Below are positions 51,950 to 59,888 of a stretch of 64,000 bases of DNA, in pieces. Source of the DNA: Flavobacterium sp. LHD-85. Lineage in GTDB: Bacteria > Bacteroidota > Bacteroidia > Flavobacteriales > Flavobacteriaceae. A model generated the notes under the pieces. That model worked only from the letters and a program-made list of their open reading frames with translations, did not search any database and had not been told where the DNA came from. The DNA lies in NCBI RefSeq assembly GCF_030929595.1, contig NZ_JAVFVR010000016.1, forward strand, positions 143,286-207,285, written 5' to 3'. Numbering within the stretch: the stretch's first letter is position 1; every line of letters begins with the position of its first letter. Made by a program: the position numbers and the translations under genes.

Positions 51950-53350
51950 CTAAATCTGTTCTGCCATTTCAAGAGCCGTATTCAAAGCTCTTAATTTATT
52001 GTAAACTTCTTGCATTTCGCTTTCTTCATCAGAACTTGCTACGATTCCAGCTCCTGCTTGACAGTGCAATTGATGGTTTTTAGAAAGAAACGTTCGAATC
52101 ATAATCGCGTGATTAAAGTTTCCGTCAAAGTCCATAACCCCGATTGCACCTCCATAGAAATTACGGTTTGTTTTTTCACATTCTTCAATTAACTGCATGG
52201 CTCTGTGTTTTGGAGCACCGCTTAAAGTTCCTGCAGGAAAAGTATCCGCCACGACTTGCATAGTTGTCGCTTTATCGTGTAAATGTCCAGTAACTTTAGA
52301 AACTAGGTGAATTACATGTGAGAAAAACTGAACTTCTCTGTATTTTTCTACATTTACATCATGTCCGTTTCGGCTTAAATCATTTCTTGCCAAATCAACT
52401 AACATTACGTGTTCACTATTCTCTTTTTTATCTTCAGAAAGTTCTTTTGCTAAAAGTGCGTCGCGTTCGTCATTTCCAGTTCTTTTGAAAGTTCCAGCAA
52501 TTGGATGAATTTCGGCTTTTCTGTTTTTTACGATAATTTGGGCTTCTGGAGAAGAACCGAATATTTTAAAATCACCGTAATCAAAAAAGAATAAATATGG
52601 AGAAGGGTTGATGCTTCTTAAAGCTCTGTAAACGTTAAATTCATCTCCTTTAAAACCTTGTGTAAATCGGCGAGAAAGAACCAATTGGAAAACATCGCCA
52701 CGGTAACAGTGTTTTTTGGCTAAAGCTACATTTGCTTTAAATTCTTCATCAGTTAAGTTAGAGAAGCCTTCTCCTTCTTTAGAGAATTTATAAGAAGCAA
52801 TATTTCTTGATTGTAATAATTGCTCGATTTCAGCAATATTATTTTTATTATCTACGCTGTGGCAAAAAATATAAGCTTCGTTTTTGAAGTGATTAATTGC
52901 AATAATATTTTGATAAACTGCATAAAAAACATCTGGAATAGAAGTCGCATTGTCTTTTTTTGCAATAGATACTTTTTCGAAGTAACGAACAGCATCATAA
53001 GAAATGTATCCGAATAAACCGTTATTAATGAATTTGAAATCATTTTTCTCTGATTGAAACTGACTTGAAAATTCTTGAATTACCTGAGGAATATTTGTTG
53101 AAGCATCAATCATAATTTTCTCAGAAGTTCCGTCAGGAAATGCTTTTGAGATTGTTTCATTTTCGATTTTAATTGTAGCAATAGGATTGCAGCAGATGTA
53201 AGAGAAACTGTTGTCATTTCCATGGTAATCACTACTTTCCAGTAATAAGCTGTTTGGGAATTTATCTCTAATTTTGAAATAAATGCTTACTGGCGTAACC
53301 GTATCTGCCAGAATTTGTTTGTAATGTGTATTAAGAATAAAAGGTTTCAA
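51950..53350 (-). CDS. trpE: Anthranilate synthase component I
   Basis: The 466-residue enzyme has an N-terminal half (residues 1-190) with the LLLESSDYHGNDNSFSYI segment, where the S of LLESS belongs to the feedback tryptophan site in known TrpE. The chorismate-binding half follows: DVFQLVLSRRFTQGF, PSPYLFFFDYG, GSSPEAQI, HPIAGTFKRTGN, ENSEHVMLVDLARNDL and FPAGTLSGAPKHRAMQLIEE. It makes anthranilate from chorismate with ammonia from TrpG. It is the first structural gene of the operon, preceded by a leader peptide and attenuator. Confidence 0.97.
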   Translation of the reverse strand: MKPFILNTHYKQILADTVTPVSIYFKIRDKFPNSLLLESSDYHGNDNSFSYICCNPIATIKIENETISKAFPDGTSEKIMIDASTNIPQVIQEFSSQFQSEKNDFKFINNGLFGYISYDAVRYFEKVSIAKKDNATSIPDVFYAVYQNIIAINHFKNEAYIFCHSVDNKNNIAEIEQLLQSRNIASYKFSKEGEGFSNLTDEEFKANVALAKKHCYRGDVFQLVLSRRFTQGFKGDEFNVYRALRSINPSPYLFFFDYGDFKIFGSSPEAQIIVKNRKAEIHPIAGTFKRTGNDERDALLAKELSEDKKENSEHVMLVDLARNDLSRNGHDVNVEKYREVQFFSHVIHLVSKVTGHLHDKATTMQVVADTFPAGTLSGAPKHRAMQLIEECEKTNRNFYGGAIGVMDFDGNFNHAIMIRTFLSKNHQLHCQAGAGIVASSDEESEMQEVYNKLRALNTALEMAEQI

Positions 53351-53396
53351 AATATATAGTTTTTATGTGTTGTTAATTTATGTTTCGGTTTTGATC

Positions 53397-53430
53397 AAAA
53401 AAAAAGGGCTTGTCGTGATGACAAGCCCTT
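53397..53430 (-). terminator. Attenuator (leader terminator) of the trp operon
   Basis: On the minus strand the 11-base arm AAGGGCTTGTC (53430-53420) pairs perfectly with GACAAGCCCTT (53414-53404) around ATCAC, followed by T (to 53397). It lies between the leader peptide and trpE. The loop and right arm (TCACGAC, 53418-53412) and the left arm (GCTT, 53426-53423) can instead pair with the leader segment 53477-53464. Confidence 0.92.
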
Positions 53431-53477
53431 TATATTTTTATATTTCTTACAATACCATAGGAAGCTTCGTTCACGAC
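53412..53477 (-). promoter_or_regulatory. Antiterminator pairing of the trp leader
   Basis: GTCGTGA (53477-53471), which includes the leader stop codon, is exactly complementary to TCACGAC (53418-53412). AAGC (53467-53464) is complementary to GCTT (53426-53423). Forming this helix breaks the terminator. A ribosome stalled on the Trp codons (53503-53495) would leave it free; one at the stop codon would cover it. Confidence 0.82.
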
Positions 53478-53527
53478 GTCTGACGTAAATTGCTCCACCA
53501 CCAAGTATTGTTTAAAATTGTTCTCAT
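53471..53527 (-). CDS. trpL: trp operon leader peptide with three consecutive Trp codons
   Basis: A short gene of 18 codons plus stop translates as MRTILNNTWWWSNLRQTS. The three TGG codons are at 53503-53495. Trp is rare, so three in a row in so short a reading directly upstream of trpE is strong evidence for a leader peptide that senses charged tRNA-Trp. The start is about 19 bases after a -7 promoter box. The stop codon lies in the antiterminator segment. No Shine-Dalgarno sequence stands out, as usual in this phylum. Confidence 0.9.
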   Translation of the reverse strand: MRTILNNTWWWSNLRQTS

Positions 53528-53545
53528 TTCTTTATTTTGATATGA

Positions 53546-53553
53546 CAAAGATA
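53546..53553 (-). promoter_or_regulatory. Probable -7 box of the trp operon
   Basis: TATCTTTG on the minus strand is an exact match to TAnnTTTG and lies 19 bases before the leader peptide ATG, giving a very short 5' end. No clear TTG at the -33 position. Confidence 0.7.
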
Positions 53554-53650
53554 TAAATGTAATTTTAATTAGAGTACATAAAATTTCAAAAAAAACTTTT
53601 CGAATCTGTGAAATTTGTTAAATTTTGATTTAGAATGCTTCTGTAACTCC

Positions 53651-54931
53651 TTAATTTCCACTTGCTATCGTGTTGTTTACATTTAATCTAAAATCTGGAT
53701 TTCCTTTGATGTTTGGTATTGCAAATAACTCGTTAAGTTTCATTTTTGTATATTCTATGCCATAAGCTGGGTTGCCATAATAGCTTTTTATACCCGGAAT
53801 ATTGCTCCCAGATTCGCTTTCAATTTCACCTTGACAATTATTTGCCACAACGTTTTTAAAAGTGATTTTTGATAGATTAGCTTCTCCATTTCCAATATTT
53901 CCTTCCAATAAAATAAAGGGAGCAAATCCAGAAACCACACTATTGGTTAAGTTGAAGAAAGTATTTTCTTTAATGTAAGCAGATTCTCTAACCAAACCTT
54001 GATTGTTTTCTTCTAAGTTAACCAAAGTGATGTTGCTCGCATTAATTTTGGTCATTTTTTTGGTCATATCTGTAGTGCCAACTTTTTCATATGAATCTAC
54101 TTCAAAACATCTTGAACCTGAAATATCTGAAGAAAACGGATGGCGAATTGCAATACTGTTTGCGATATTAATTTGAGCCCCTTGAGTAAAGTCAAAATCA
54201 TCGTCAGTTGTTCTGTATGAAACTAAATTGTTCAGATTTAAATCTCCTCCATAACATTCAAAAGAATCATCATTTGAATAACTGATTTGAACATGGCTAA
54301 TAGTTGTTTTTCTTCCAACACCAGCAAGAGAAAGACCGTTTAATTCTTTAGAAGCACTTAATTTTCTTCCCGCATATTCGATTCTCACATATTTCATAAC
54401 ACCTGAATTATCTTCTGAATCTTGTCCTCCGTAATGATTTAAAGTTGGATCTAAATCGAAAGGCAAAGTGTGAATTCCTCCTAAAGAGTTTATTGGAGCT
54501 TTTCCTAAAATGATAATTCCACCCCAGTCGCCTGGTTTTCTATTATTTATTTCATTTTCAGATGTAAAAACAATTGGGTCAGTTTCTAGTCCTTCGGCCA
54601 TAATTTTTGCACCATTTGTTATTACTAAGGTTCCGCAGGTTTTATCATCGCCTCGTATAACAGTTCCAGGCTCAATAGTTAAAGTTGCATTATTTGTAAC
54701 ATATACAACACCTACTAAATGGTATATATTACGTTTTGTTAATCTTGTGTCTTTATCGATTGTTCCAGCAATTATGTTTGTTGCTTCACCATAGTCATTG
54801 CCAGCAGGTTTAAAGCTCGTCCAGTTAGTCATCCAATTTGAAGTGCCAATGATTCCTTTTGGTTGTTGTTGAGCTTGTGCGAAAAAGCTGATAATGAAGA
54901 TTATGCATGCAAAATGTAATTTTGTTTTCAT
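53651..54931 (-). CDS. Secreted protein of predicted beta-helix type
   Basis: The 426-residue protein has a signal peptide (residues 1-20, ...ISFFAQA). The mature part has repeated strand-turn units: NATLTIEPGTVIRGDD, TLVITNGAKIMAEG, GVMKYVRIEYAG, NGLSLAGVGRKTTISHVQISYSNDDSFE and LNLNNLVSYRTTDDDFDF. This pattern fits a right-handed parallel beta-helix similar to bacterial proteins with an IEPGTVI motif. No type IX sorting domain is seen at the C-terminus, so it is probably periplasmic or exported by another signal. No enzyme motif was recognised. It is monocistronic. Confidence 0.82.
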   Translation of the reverse strand: MKTKLHFACIIFIISFFAQAQQQPKGIIGTSNWMTNWTSFKPAGNDYGEATNIIAGTIDKDTRLTKRNIYHLVGVVYVTNNATLTIEPGTVIRGDDKTCGTLVITNGAKIMAEGLETDPIVFTSENEINNRKPGDWGGIIILGKAPINSLGGIHTLPFDLDPTLNHYGGQDSEDNSGVMKYVRIEYAGRKLSASKELNGLSLAGVGRKTTISHVQISYSNDDSFECYGGDLNLNNLVSYRTTDDDFDFTQGAQINIANSIAIRHPFSSDISGSRCFEVDSYEKVGTTDMTKKMTKINASNITLVNLEENNQGLVRESAYIKENTFFNLTNSVVSGFAPFILLEGNIGNGEANLSKITFKNVVANNCQGEIESESGSNIPGIKSYYGNPAYGIEYTKMKLNELFAIPNIKGNPDFRLNVNNTIASGN

Positions 54932-55137
54932 AACTATGATTTTAATTTCTAGTTTTTGATTTTTTTTAATTGTCCCAAAAATAGAAGCTGTATGTTAATC
55001 AAAGTCCTGATACTTATTACGAAAGAGTTACTATATTATTAAGAATGTTAAGTTTATGAAAAGGGTTAATGTCTTTTTTATGTATAAAAGTCTATTTTAA
55101 AATTATTTGCAATTAAATTTCATTTAAAGATAATTTG

Positions 55138-55145
55138 TAACTTTG
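55138..55145 (+). promoter_or_regulatory. Possible -7 box of the toxin-antitoxin pair
   Basis: TAACTTTG matches TAnnTTTG and lies 15 bases before the antitoxin ATG. No clear -33 element or operator palindrome was seen. Confidence 0.45.
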
Positions 55146-55160
55146 ATAAAAATAAAAGAA

Positions 55161-55397
55161 ATGGATTTAGATACTCGAAAAGTGATTTTTATTAGAGACT
55201 TTCTTAAACTTGAAAGTGAGAGAGCAATTTCTCAGTTTGAAAAATTGTTAAAAAAGGAAATTAAAGAAGATTTAGAATTAAAACCAATGTCTATTGCTGA
55301 ATTTCATAAAAGAATTGATACTTCTATAAAAGATTCAAAAAATGAAAGGATAACAGATGTTGATGAGTTAATTTCTGAGATTGAGAAATGGAGTTGA
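55161..55397 (+). CDS. Probable antitoxin of a ParE-type pair
   Basis: From the ATG at 55161 the product has 78 residues. It is predicted mostly helical and highly charged: SERAISQFEKLLKKEIKEDL, then a PMSIAEFHKRIDTSIKDSKNERITDVDELISEIEKW tail. The start at a TTG further upstream would overlap the -7 box and is rejected. The C-terminal part looks like the toxin-wrapping helices of ParE/RelE antitoxins. No DNA-binding fold is recognised at the N-terminus. It overlaps the toxin gene by 10 bases, the typical order. Confidence 0.82.
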   Translation: MDLDTRKVIFIRDFLKLESERAISQFEKLLKKEIKEDLELKPMSIAEFHKRIDTSIKDSKNERITDVDELISEIEKWS

Positions 55398-55711
55398 AAA
55401 TTTATTGGACTGATTTTGCTAAAAGTGAATTAAGAAAGATTTTTGATTATTATAAGAAAGAAGCAAGCCTAACTGTTGCGAAAAAGCTTGTACTTGGGAT
55501 TACCAAAGAAACTCTAAAATTAAAACCAAAGCCAACAAATGCAATAGGACAAAAAGAAGAGCTTTTAGAAAGCTATTCTGAAGAAATACGATATTTGGTT
55601 TATAAAAATTATAAAATTATTTATTGGATTAATTTAAAGAAAAATTCAATTGAAATTTTAGATGTTTTTGATACAAGACAAAACCCAATAAAAATTAAAA
55701 GAAGTACTTAA
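55388..55711 (+). CDS. RelE/ParE family toxin
   Basis: The 107-residue protein fits the RelE/ParE fold: IYWTDFAKSELRKIFDYYKKEAS at the start (helix pair), LKPKPTNAIGQKEELLESYSEEIRYLVYKNYKIIYWIN (the central sheet with the conserved RYLVYKNYKI), and the end ILDVFDTRQNP, where R-Q-N-P is typical of ParE-like toxins. Whether it cleaves mRNA on the ribosome (RelE) or acts on gyrase (ParE) cannot be decided from sequence; the family wording of Bacteroidota relatives is mixed. Overlap with the antitoxin supports coupled synthesis. Confidence 0.92.
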   Translation: MELKIYWTDFAKSELRKIFDYYKKEASLTVAKKLVLGITKETLKLKPKPTNAIGQKEELLESYSEEIRYLVYKNYKIIYWINLKKNSIEILDVFDTRQNPIKIKRST

Positions 55712-55715
55712 AAAA

Positions 55716-55750
55716 TAAACCCCAACAGTTAAAACTGCTGGGGTTTATTG
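55716..55750. terminator. Bidirectional terminator between toxin and YceI genes
   Basis: AAACCCCAACAGTT (55718-55731) pairs with AACTGCTGGGGTTT (55734-55747) with one mismatch, with A to the left and T to the right. Confidence 0.85.
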
Positions 55751-55777
55751 TATTTCTGAACTAGTAAGGCTGAAATA

Positions 55778-56344
55778 TTAGAATTTTAAAGCTACAGCCA
55801 ATTCAAATTCGTCGTTGATAGTTTTATCTCCTAAACCGTCGAAGAAGCTACCTGAACCGTATTTAATATCATATTTAGTTCTGTCAACTTTGAAAGCAGT
55901 TGTTGCAGTGTTTCCTTTTACAGTGATATCAAAAGTTACAGGTTTAGTAATTCCTTTGATAGTTAAGTCTGCAGTTACAGTGTAAACGTCAGCAGATTTT
56001 GCACCGATAGTTTTGAAAACTAATTTTGAAGTTGGGAATTTGTCAGTTCCGAAGAAATCGTCAGCTTTTAAGTGACCGTTTAATTTTCCTTGGTATTCTC
56101 CAGTTAAATCTGTAGAAGTTAATGAAGTCATGTCAACAGTAAAGTTACCACCAGCTAATTTTTTTCCTTTGAAAATAACAGCACCTTCTTTGAAGTTTAC
56201 AGTTCCAGAGTGCTCTCCAGTTACTTTTTTACCTACCCATTTAATAGTAGATGCTTTTACGTCGATTTTTTTAGTTTGAGCGTTTACTGAGATTCCAGCT
56301 GCTGCTACGAATAATGCTATTGCAATAGTTTTTAAATTTTTCAT
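55778..56344 (-). CDS. YceI family periplasmic protein
   Basis: From the ATG at 56344 the protein has 188 residues with signal peptide MKNLKTIAIALFVAAAGISVNAQ. The lipocalin-like YceI fold follows: STIKWVGKKVTGEHSGTVNFKEG, FTVDMTSLTS, HLKADDFFGTDKFPTSKLVFK, DLTIKGITKPVTFDI and KVDRTKYDIKYGSG. Family members bind isoprenoid-like molecules in the periplasm. An upstream in-frame ATG overlaps the nitroreductase gene and is rejected. It is the last gene of the MarR-controlled set; in related bacteria YceI often lies beside such redox genes. Confidence 0.94.
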   Translation of the reverse strand: MKNLKTIAIALFVAAAGISVNAQTKKIDVKASTIKWVGKKVTGEHSGTVNFKEGAVIFKGKKLAGGNFTVDMTSLTSTDLTGEYQGKLNGHLKADDFFGTDKFPTSKLVFKTIGAKSADVYTVTADLTIKGITKPVTFDITVKGNTATTAFKVDRTKYDIKYGSGSFFDGLGDKTINDEFELAVALKF

Positions 56345-56381
56345 GTTTTTAAAATTAAATTTGAATTTGATTAATAAATAA

Positions 56382-57014
56382 TTATAGTGTGATAAATAAT
56401 TCCTCGTGTGATTTTCTAACTTTTTTCTGGTGCTGAGATTTGTCATCATCATGTCTGTAGCCTACAGTTGCAATAACTGAAGCGTTTAAACCTAATTTAT
56501 CGAAACCTAAGATTTCATTAAATTGAGCAGCATTGAAACCTTCCATTGGAGTTGCATCAATTTTTAATTCAGCCGCTGCATTTAATAAGTTTCCTAAAGC
56601 TAAATAAGTTTGTTTTGCAGTCCAGATGTGTTTTGCATCTTCAGATAAATTTGAAATTACGTTTTTCATCATATCGCTGAATCCGCCTAAAGCTTCAGTA
56701 GGAACACCTCTTACTTCGCTGATATTACTGATATATTTGTCAACAGAACCTGCATCAAGGCTTAAGTCGTTTGCAAAAATGAATAGGTGAGAAGCGTCTG
56801 TAATTTGAGTTTGTCCCCAAGCTGCACCTTTTAATTTTTCTCTTAATTCTGGATTTTCAACAATAACTACTTTATAAGGTTGTAATCCGTATGAAGAAGC
56901 GCTTAATCTAACCGCCTCTTTTAATGTATTTAAATCAGCATCTGATATCTTTTTTGAAGCATCAAATTGTTTGGTTGCGTATCTCCAATTTTGATTTGCT
57001 AAGAAATTGCTCAT
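56382..57014 (-). CDS. NAD(P)H-dependent oxidoreductase, nitroreductase family
   Basis: The 210-residue enzyme is of the NfsB/flavin-type nitroreductase family: YATKQFDASKKISDADLNTLKEAVRLSASSYGLQPYKVVIV is the FMN-binding start (the RxSxxxxQP pattern appears as RLSASSYGLQP), then AWGQTQITDASHLFIFA, TYLALGNLLNAAAELKIDATPMEGF and the end of the fold IATVGYRHDDD. It uses NAD(P)H to reduce nitro or quinone compounds. The gene is 13 bases after the MarR regulator gene and 37 bases before YceI, so it should respond to the same signal. Confidence 0.94.
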   Translation of the reverse strand: MSNFLANQNWRYATKQFDASKKISDADLNTLKEAVRLSASSYGLQPYKVVIVENPELREKLKGAAWGQTQITDASHLFIFANDLSLDAGSVDKYISNISEVRGVPTEALGGFSDMMKNVISNLSEDAKHIWTAKQTYLALGNLLNAAAELKIDATPMEGFNAAQFNEILGFDKLGLNASVIATVGYRHDDDKSQHQKKVRKSHEELFITL

Positions 57015-57027
57015 AGTTTATATTATT

Positions 57028-57486
57028 TTATTTGTTGGTTCTATATTTTTCTAATAATTGATTTAAGAAAACTAATTCTTCTGGTTTTAAATTGTTTGCA
57101 AATGTTTGCTCATGCTCATCAACTTTCGGATCTAATTCTTTTAAAACATCTAGTCCTTTTTGTGTAATCGAAACTTCAATCTTTCTTCGATTATCAGGAC
57201 AGACATTTCGCGTAACAAAATCCTTCAATAATAATTTGTCTACCAAACGTGTTGTGTTGCTTGTTTTAGCAAGCATTCGCTCTTGTATCACGCACATATT
57301 AGCAGGCTTTCCTTTTTGTCCTCTTAATATACGCAACACATTGTACTGTTCTCCAGATAAATCATACGGTTTGATCAACTCGTTGAAATGATCCTGAATC
57401 ACATTTTGCGTGTACATGATATTCAGAATAACTTTTTTCGCATTATCCATCTTAACCGTACTCTTAATAACCTCTTCAATTGTCAT
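57028..57486 (-). CDS. MarR family transcriptional regulator
   Basis: This 152-residue regulator has the winged-helix core: LSGEQYNVLRILRGQKGKPANMCVIQERMLAKTSNTTRLVDKLLLKDFVTRNVCPDNRRKIEVSITQKG. The R-x-x-C-P-x-D-x-R wing holds a Cys (VCPDNRR), and another Cys precedes recognition helix 1 (ANMCVIQ), so redox sensing is possible. Two TTGTATATACAA palindromes in its own promoter suggest autorepression. It probably governs the nitroreductase and YceI genes that follow. Confidence 0.94.
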   Translation of the reverse strand: MTIEEVIKSTVKMDNAKKVILNIMYTQNVIQDHFNELIKPYDLSGEQYNVLRILRGQKGKPANMCVIQERMLAKTSNTTRLVDKLLLKDFVTRNVCPDNRRKIEVSITQKGLDVLKELDPKVDEHEQTFANNLKPEELVFLNQLLEKYRTNK

Positions 57487-57501
57487 AGTCGTAAGTGTAT
57501 A

Positions 57502-57545
57502 ATTTGTATATACAAATGTATAACTTTTAATAGTTGTATATACAA
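57502..57545 (-). promoter_or_regulatory. Two MarR-type operators overlapping the marR promoter
   Basis: ATTTGTATATACAAAT (57502-57517) is a perfect 16-base palindrome, and TTGTATATACAA (57534-57545) a perfect 12-base one; their centres are 30 bases apart. On the minus strand TACATTTG (57520-57513) fits a -7 box overlapping the first palindrome, and a TTG inside the second could serve as -33. Confidence 0.82.
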
Positions 57546-57775
57546 GTGTTGTGTTAATTTTTTGTTAATATGTATATATGCGCATTCTATAAGAACTAAA
57601 AGAATGGTTTTTTAGAGAATAAAATTAAAATAATTTTTTATGTAACGTATTGATATGTTGTTAATTAATAATTTTTTAATATCAAGACGATTTTTAATTT
57701 TAAAATATTTAGCAATTGATTTTTTGTAGGGTAACTTTAAGCTAAAAGATTCTCTTAATCAGCTATTTTTACGAT

Positions 57776-59353
57776 TTATCGGAATTCAGACAGCAGAAAA
57801 CCTTTCGAAATTGGCCTAAAATTGGCAATTTCTGCGTTTATCCAGGCTTCATCATGTCCCAATTCTTTGGAAATTATTCTTGCTGTTTTCTCCGAAACTT
57901 CAATTGCAGCTCTGGCATCTAAGAATAATAAACGAACTCTTCTGGCTAAAATATCGTCTACAGTTCTTGCCATTTCGTAACGAATTGCCCAAACAACTTC
58001 TGCCATTGTAAATTCGTGATTGGGATGAAGTTTTTCTTTCAGTTCAGGTTCGCTTTCCTGTAATTCTATTATTTTTGGAATATCAGTACCATATATATAA
58101 AGGTGATTTTCCCTATCTAAAGAATTCGTTGGTTGATTTCCATGAATTGAAAGATGTTCTGTACTGCATTCTTTCTTTTCTAATTTGCCAGTTTTGATAG
58201 CTTTATCAATAATGTCCTCCGCAATTTTTCTGTATGTTGTCCATTTTCCTCCAGTAATGGTAATAAGCCCCGTTTCTGAAACTATAATTTTATGGCTTCT
58301 AGAAACTTCTTTGGTGCTTTTGCCTTCTTCTTTAGGCGCTGCTAACGGACGCAATCCTGCAAAAACAGATAATACATCTTTTCTTTCTGGCTTTTTTGCT
58401 AAGAACCTTTGCGCAGTTTCCAAAACAAATTGGATTTCGCTTTCTAAAGCAATAGGTTCTAAACTTTGCTTTTTAATTAAAGTGTCAGTTGTTCCAACTA
58501 CAATTCGGTTATGCCACGGAACAGCAAATAAAACTCTTCCATCTTTTGTTTTCGGAATCATTAAAGCATTTTCGCCTGGAAGAAAAGATTTGTCTAGAAC
58601 CAAATGGATTCCCTGACTTGGAACAATATATTTTTTATAAACTTTATCATTTAATTTCATGATGGCGTTTGTAAAAACTCCTGTTGCATTTATTACCACA
58701 GAACCTTTTATATCATATTTAATTCCGCTTTCATGATCTTCAACCTGAACTCCAATAATTTGATTTTTGTCGTCTTTCAATAAATTGGTAACCTTTATAT
58801 AATTTAAAAGACAAGCTCCGTTTTCTACAGCGGTTTGAGCAAGATTGATGGCTAGACGAGCGTCGTCAAATTGACCGTCATGATAAATAACGCCATTGAC
58901 CAAACCTTTTTCCTCAACGTTAGGAAGCATTTCGATAGTTTTCTTTTTTGAAAGATATCTAGAACTTCCTAAACTTAAAAAGCCTGATAATAAATCATAT
59001 ATTTTTAATCCGATCGTATAAAAATAACCGCTCAGCAAATGATAATTCGGAATTACAAACGACTGGTTTTTGACTAAATGAGCTGCGTTTTGTGCTAATA
59101 GTCCTCGTTCTTTCAATGCTTCTCGAACTAAATGCACATCTCCTTGAGCCAAATAACGTACACCGCCATGAACCAATTTGGTGCTTCGGCTTGAAGTTCC
59201 TTTTGCAAAATCTACCGCTTCAAATAAAATGGTTTTATAACCGCGACTTGCTGCGTCAACAGCTGTCCCGAGACCGCTTGCACCTCCGCCAATTATTATT
59301 ACATCCCAATTTTCAGTATTTTGTAGTTTGGTTAATTGCTCGGAGCGGTTCAT
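57776..59353 (-). CDS. glpD: Glycerol-3-phosphate dehydrogenase/oxidase (FAD-dependent)
   Basis: The 525-residue enzyme starts with the FAD motif DVIIIGGGASGLGTAVDAASRGYKTILFE (residues about 19-46). Segments of the GlpD family follow: GTSSRSTKLVHGGVRYL, GVIYHDGQFDDARLAINLAQTA, VVINATGVFTNA, PSQGIHLVLDKSFLP, VPWHNRIVVGTTDT and ITGGKWTTYRKIAEDIID. It oxidises glycerol 3-phosphate to dihydroxyacetone phosphate and passes electrons to the quinone pool at the membrane. It is not next to other glycerol genes and has no close partner; a long repeat region lies upstream. Confidence 0.96.
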   Translation of the reverse strand: MNRSEQLTKLQNTENWDVIIIGGGASGLGTAVDAASRGYKTILFEAVDFAKGTSSRSTKLVHGGVRYLAQGDVHLVREALKERGLLAQNAAHLVKNQSFVIPNYHLLSGYFYTIGLKIYDLLSGFLSLGSSRYLSKKKTIEMLPNVEEKGLVNGVIYHDGQFDDARLAINLAQTAVENGACLLNYIKVTNLLKDDKNQIIGVQVEDHESGIKYDIKGSVVINATGVFTNAIMKLNDKVYKKYIVPSQGIHLVLDKSFLPGENALMIPKTKDGRVLFAVPWHNRIVVGTTDTLIKKQSLEPIALESEIQFVLETAQRFLAKKPERKDVLSVFAGLRPLAAPKEEGKSTKEVSRSHKIIVSETGLITITGGKWTTYRKIAEDIIDKAIKTGKLEKKECSTEHLSIHGNQPTNSLDRENHLYIYGTDIPKIIELQESEPELKEKLHPNHEFTMAEVVWAIRYEMARTVDDILARRVRLLFLDARAAIEVSEKTARIISKELGHDEAWINAEIANFRPISKGFLLSEFR

Positions 59354-59413
59354 ATATGTATGGGACTTTTTGTTTAAAGCAAACTTAACGAAATGAAATT
59401 AAAAATTGATGAA

Positions 59414-59634
59414 GAAATATTCCATAGGAATATCTGATCGGTAGAAAAAAATATCGTTTTGTATTGTGTCCTGTAGGGACAGCTATTTATAATGTATTTG
59501 TAAATCAATCAAACGTTCCTACAGAACGTAAAAATGGAATCCAAATTCAATTCTACCGATGAGACATTCCTATGGAATGAATAGGTCATTAGAATACAAA
59601 CCCGACAGGTTTTTAAAACCTGTTGGGTTTAACC
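59414..59634. repeat. Hairpin-rich repeat unit, first copy
   Basis: Begins GAAATATTCCATAGGAATATCT and GATCGGTAGAA, contains TGTCCTGTAGGGACA and CGTTCCTACAGAACG, then returns with TTCTACCGATGAGA and ATTCCTATGGAAT, so the outer arms are inverted. It ends with AAACCCGACAGGT...AACCTGTTGGGTTT. No gene is seen in the 535-base gap. Confidence 0.85.
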
Positions 59635-59640
59635 AACTTA

Positions 59641-59868
59641 GAAATATTCCATGGGAATATCTGATCGGTAGAAAAAAAATATTGTTCAGTATTGTGTCCT
59701 GTAGGGAGACCTGTTTTTTGTAAATGATATCTAGGTTTATCGCTCAAACGTTTCTGCGGGACGTATCAATGGAATTCAAATTCAATTCTACCAATGAGAC
59801 ATTCCTACGGAATGAATTGCTTCCTAAAAAAGCAAAACCCGACAGGTTTCAAAAAACTGTCGGGTTAT
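59641..59868. repeat. Hairpin-rich repeat unit, second copy
   Basis: A direct, diverged copy of 59414-59634 with the same order: GAAATATTCCATGGGAATATCT, GATCGGTAGAA, TTGTGTCCTGTAGGG, TTCTACCAATGAGACATTCCTACGGAAT, and the final hairpin AACCCGACAGGTTTC...GTCGGGTT (59835-59866). The last hairpin may end the minus-strand GNAT operon. Confidence 0.85.
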
Positions 59869-59888
59869 CAATTGTACGGATTTTATAT

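Noticed and set aside
56345..56452. A longer start for the YceI gene
   Set aside because: It would overlap the nitroreductase gene and hide the signal peptide that begins at 56344.
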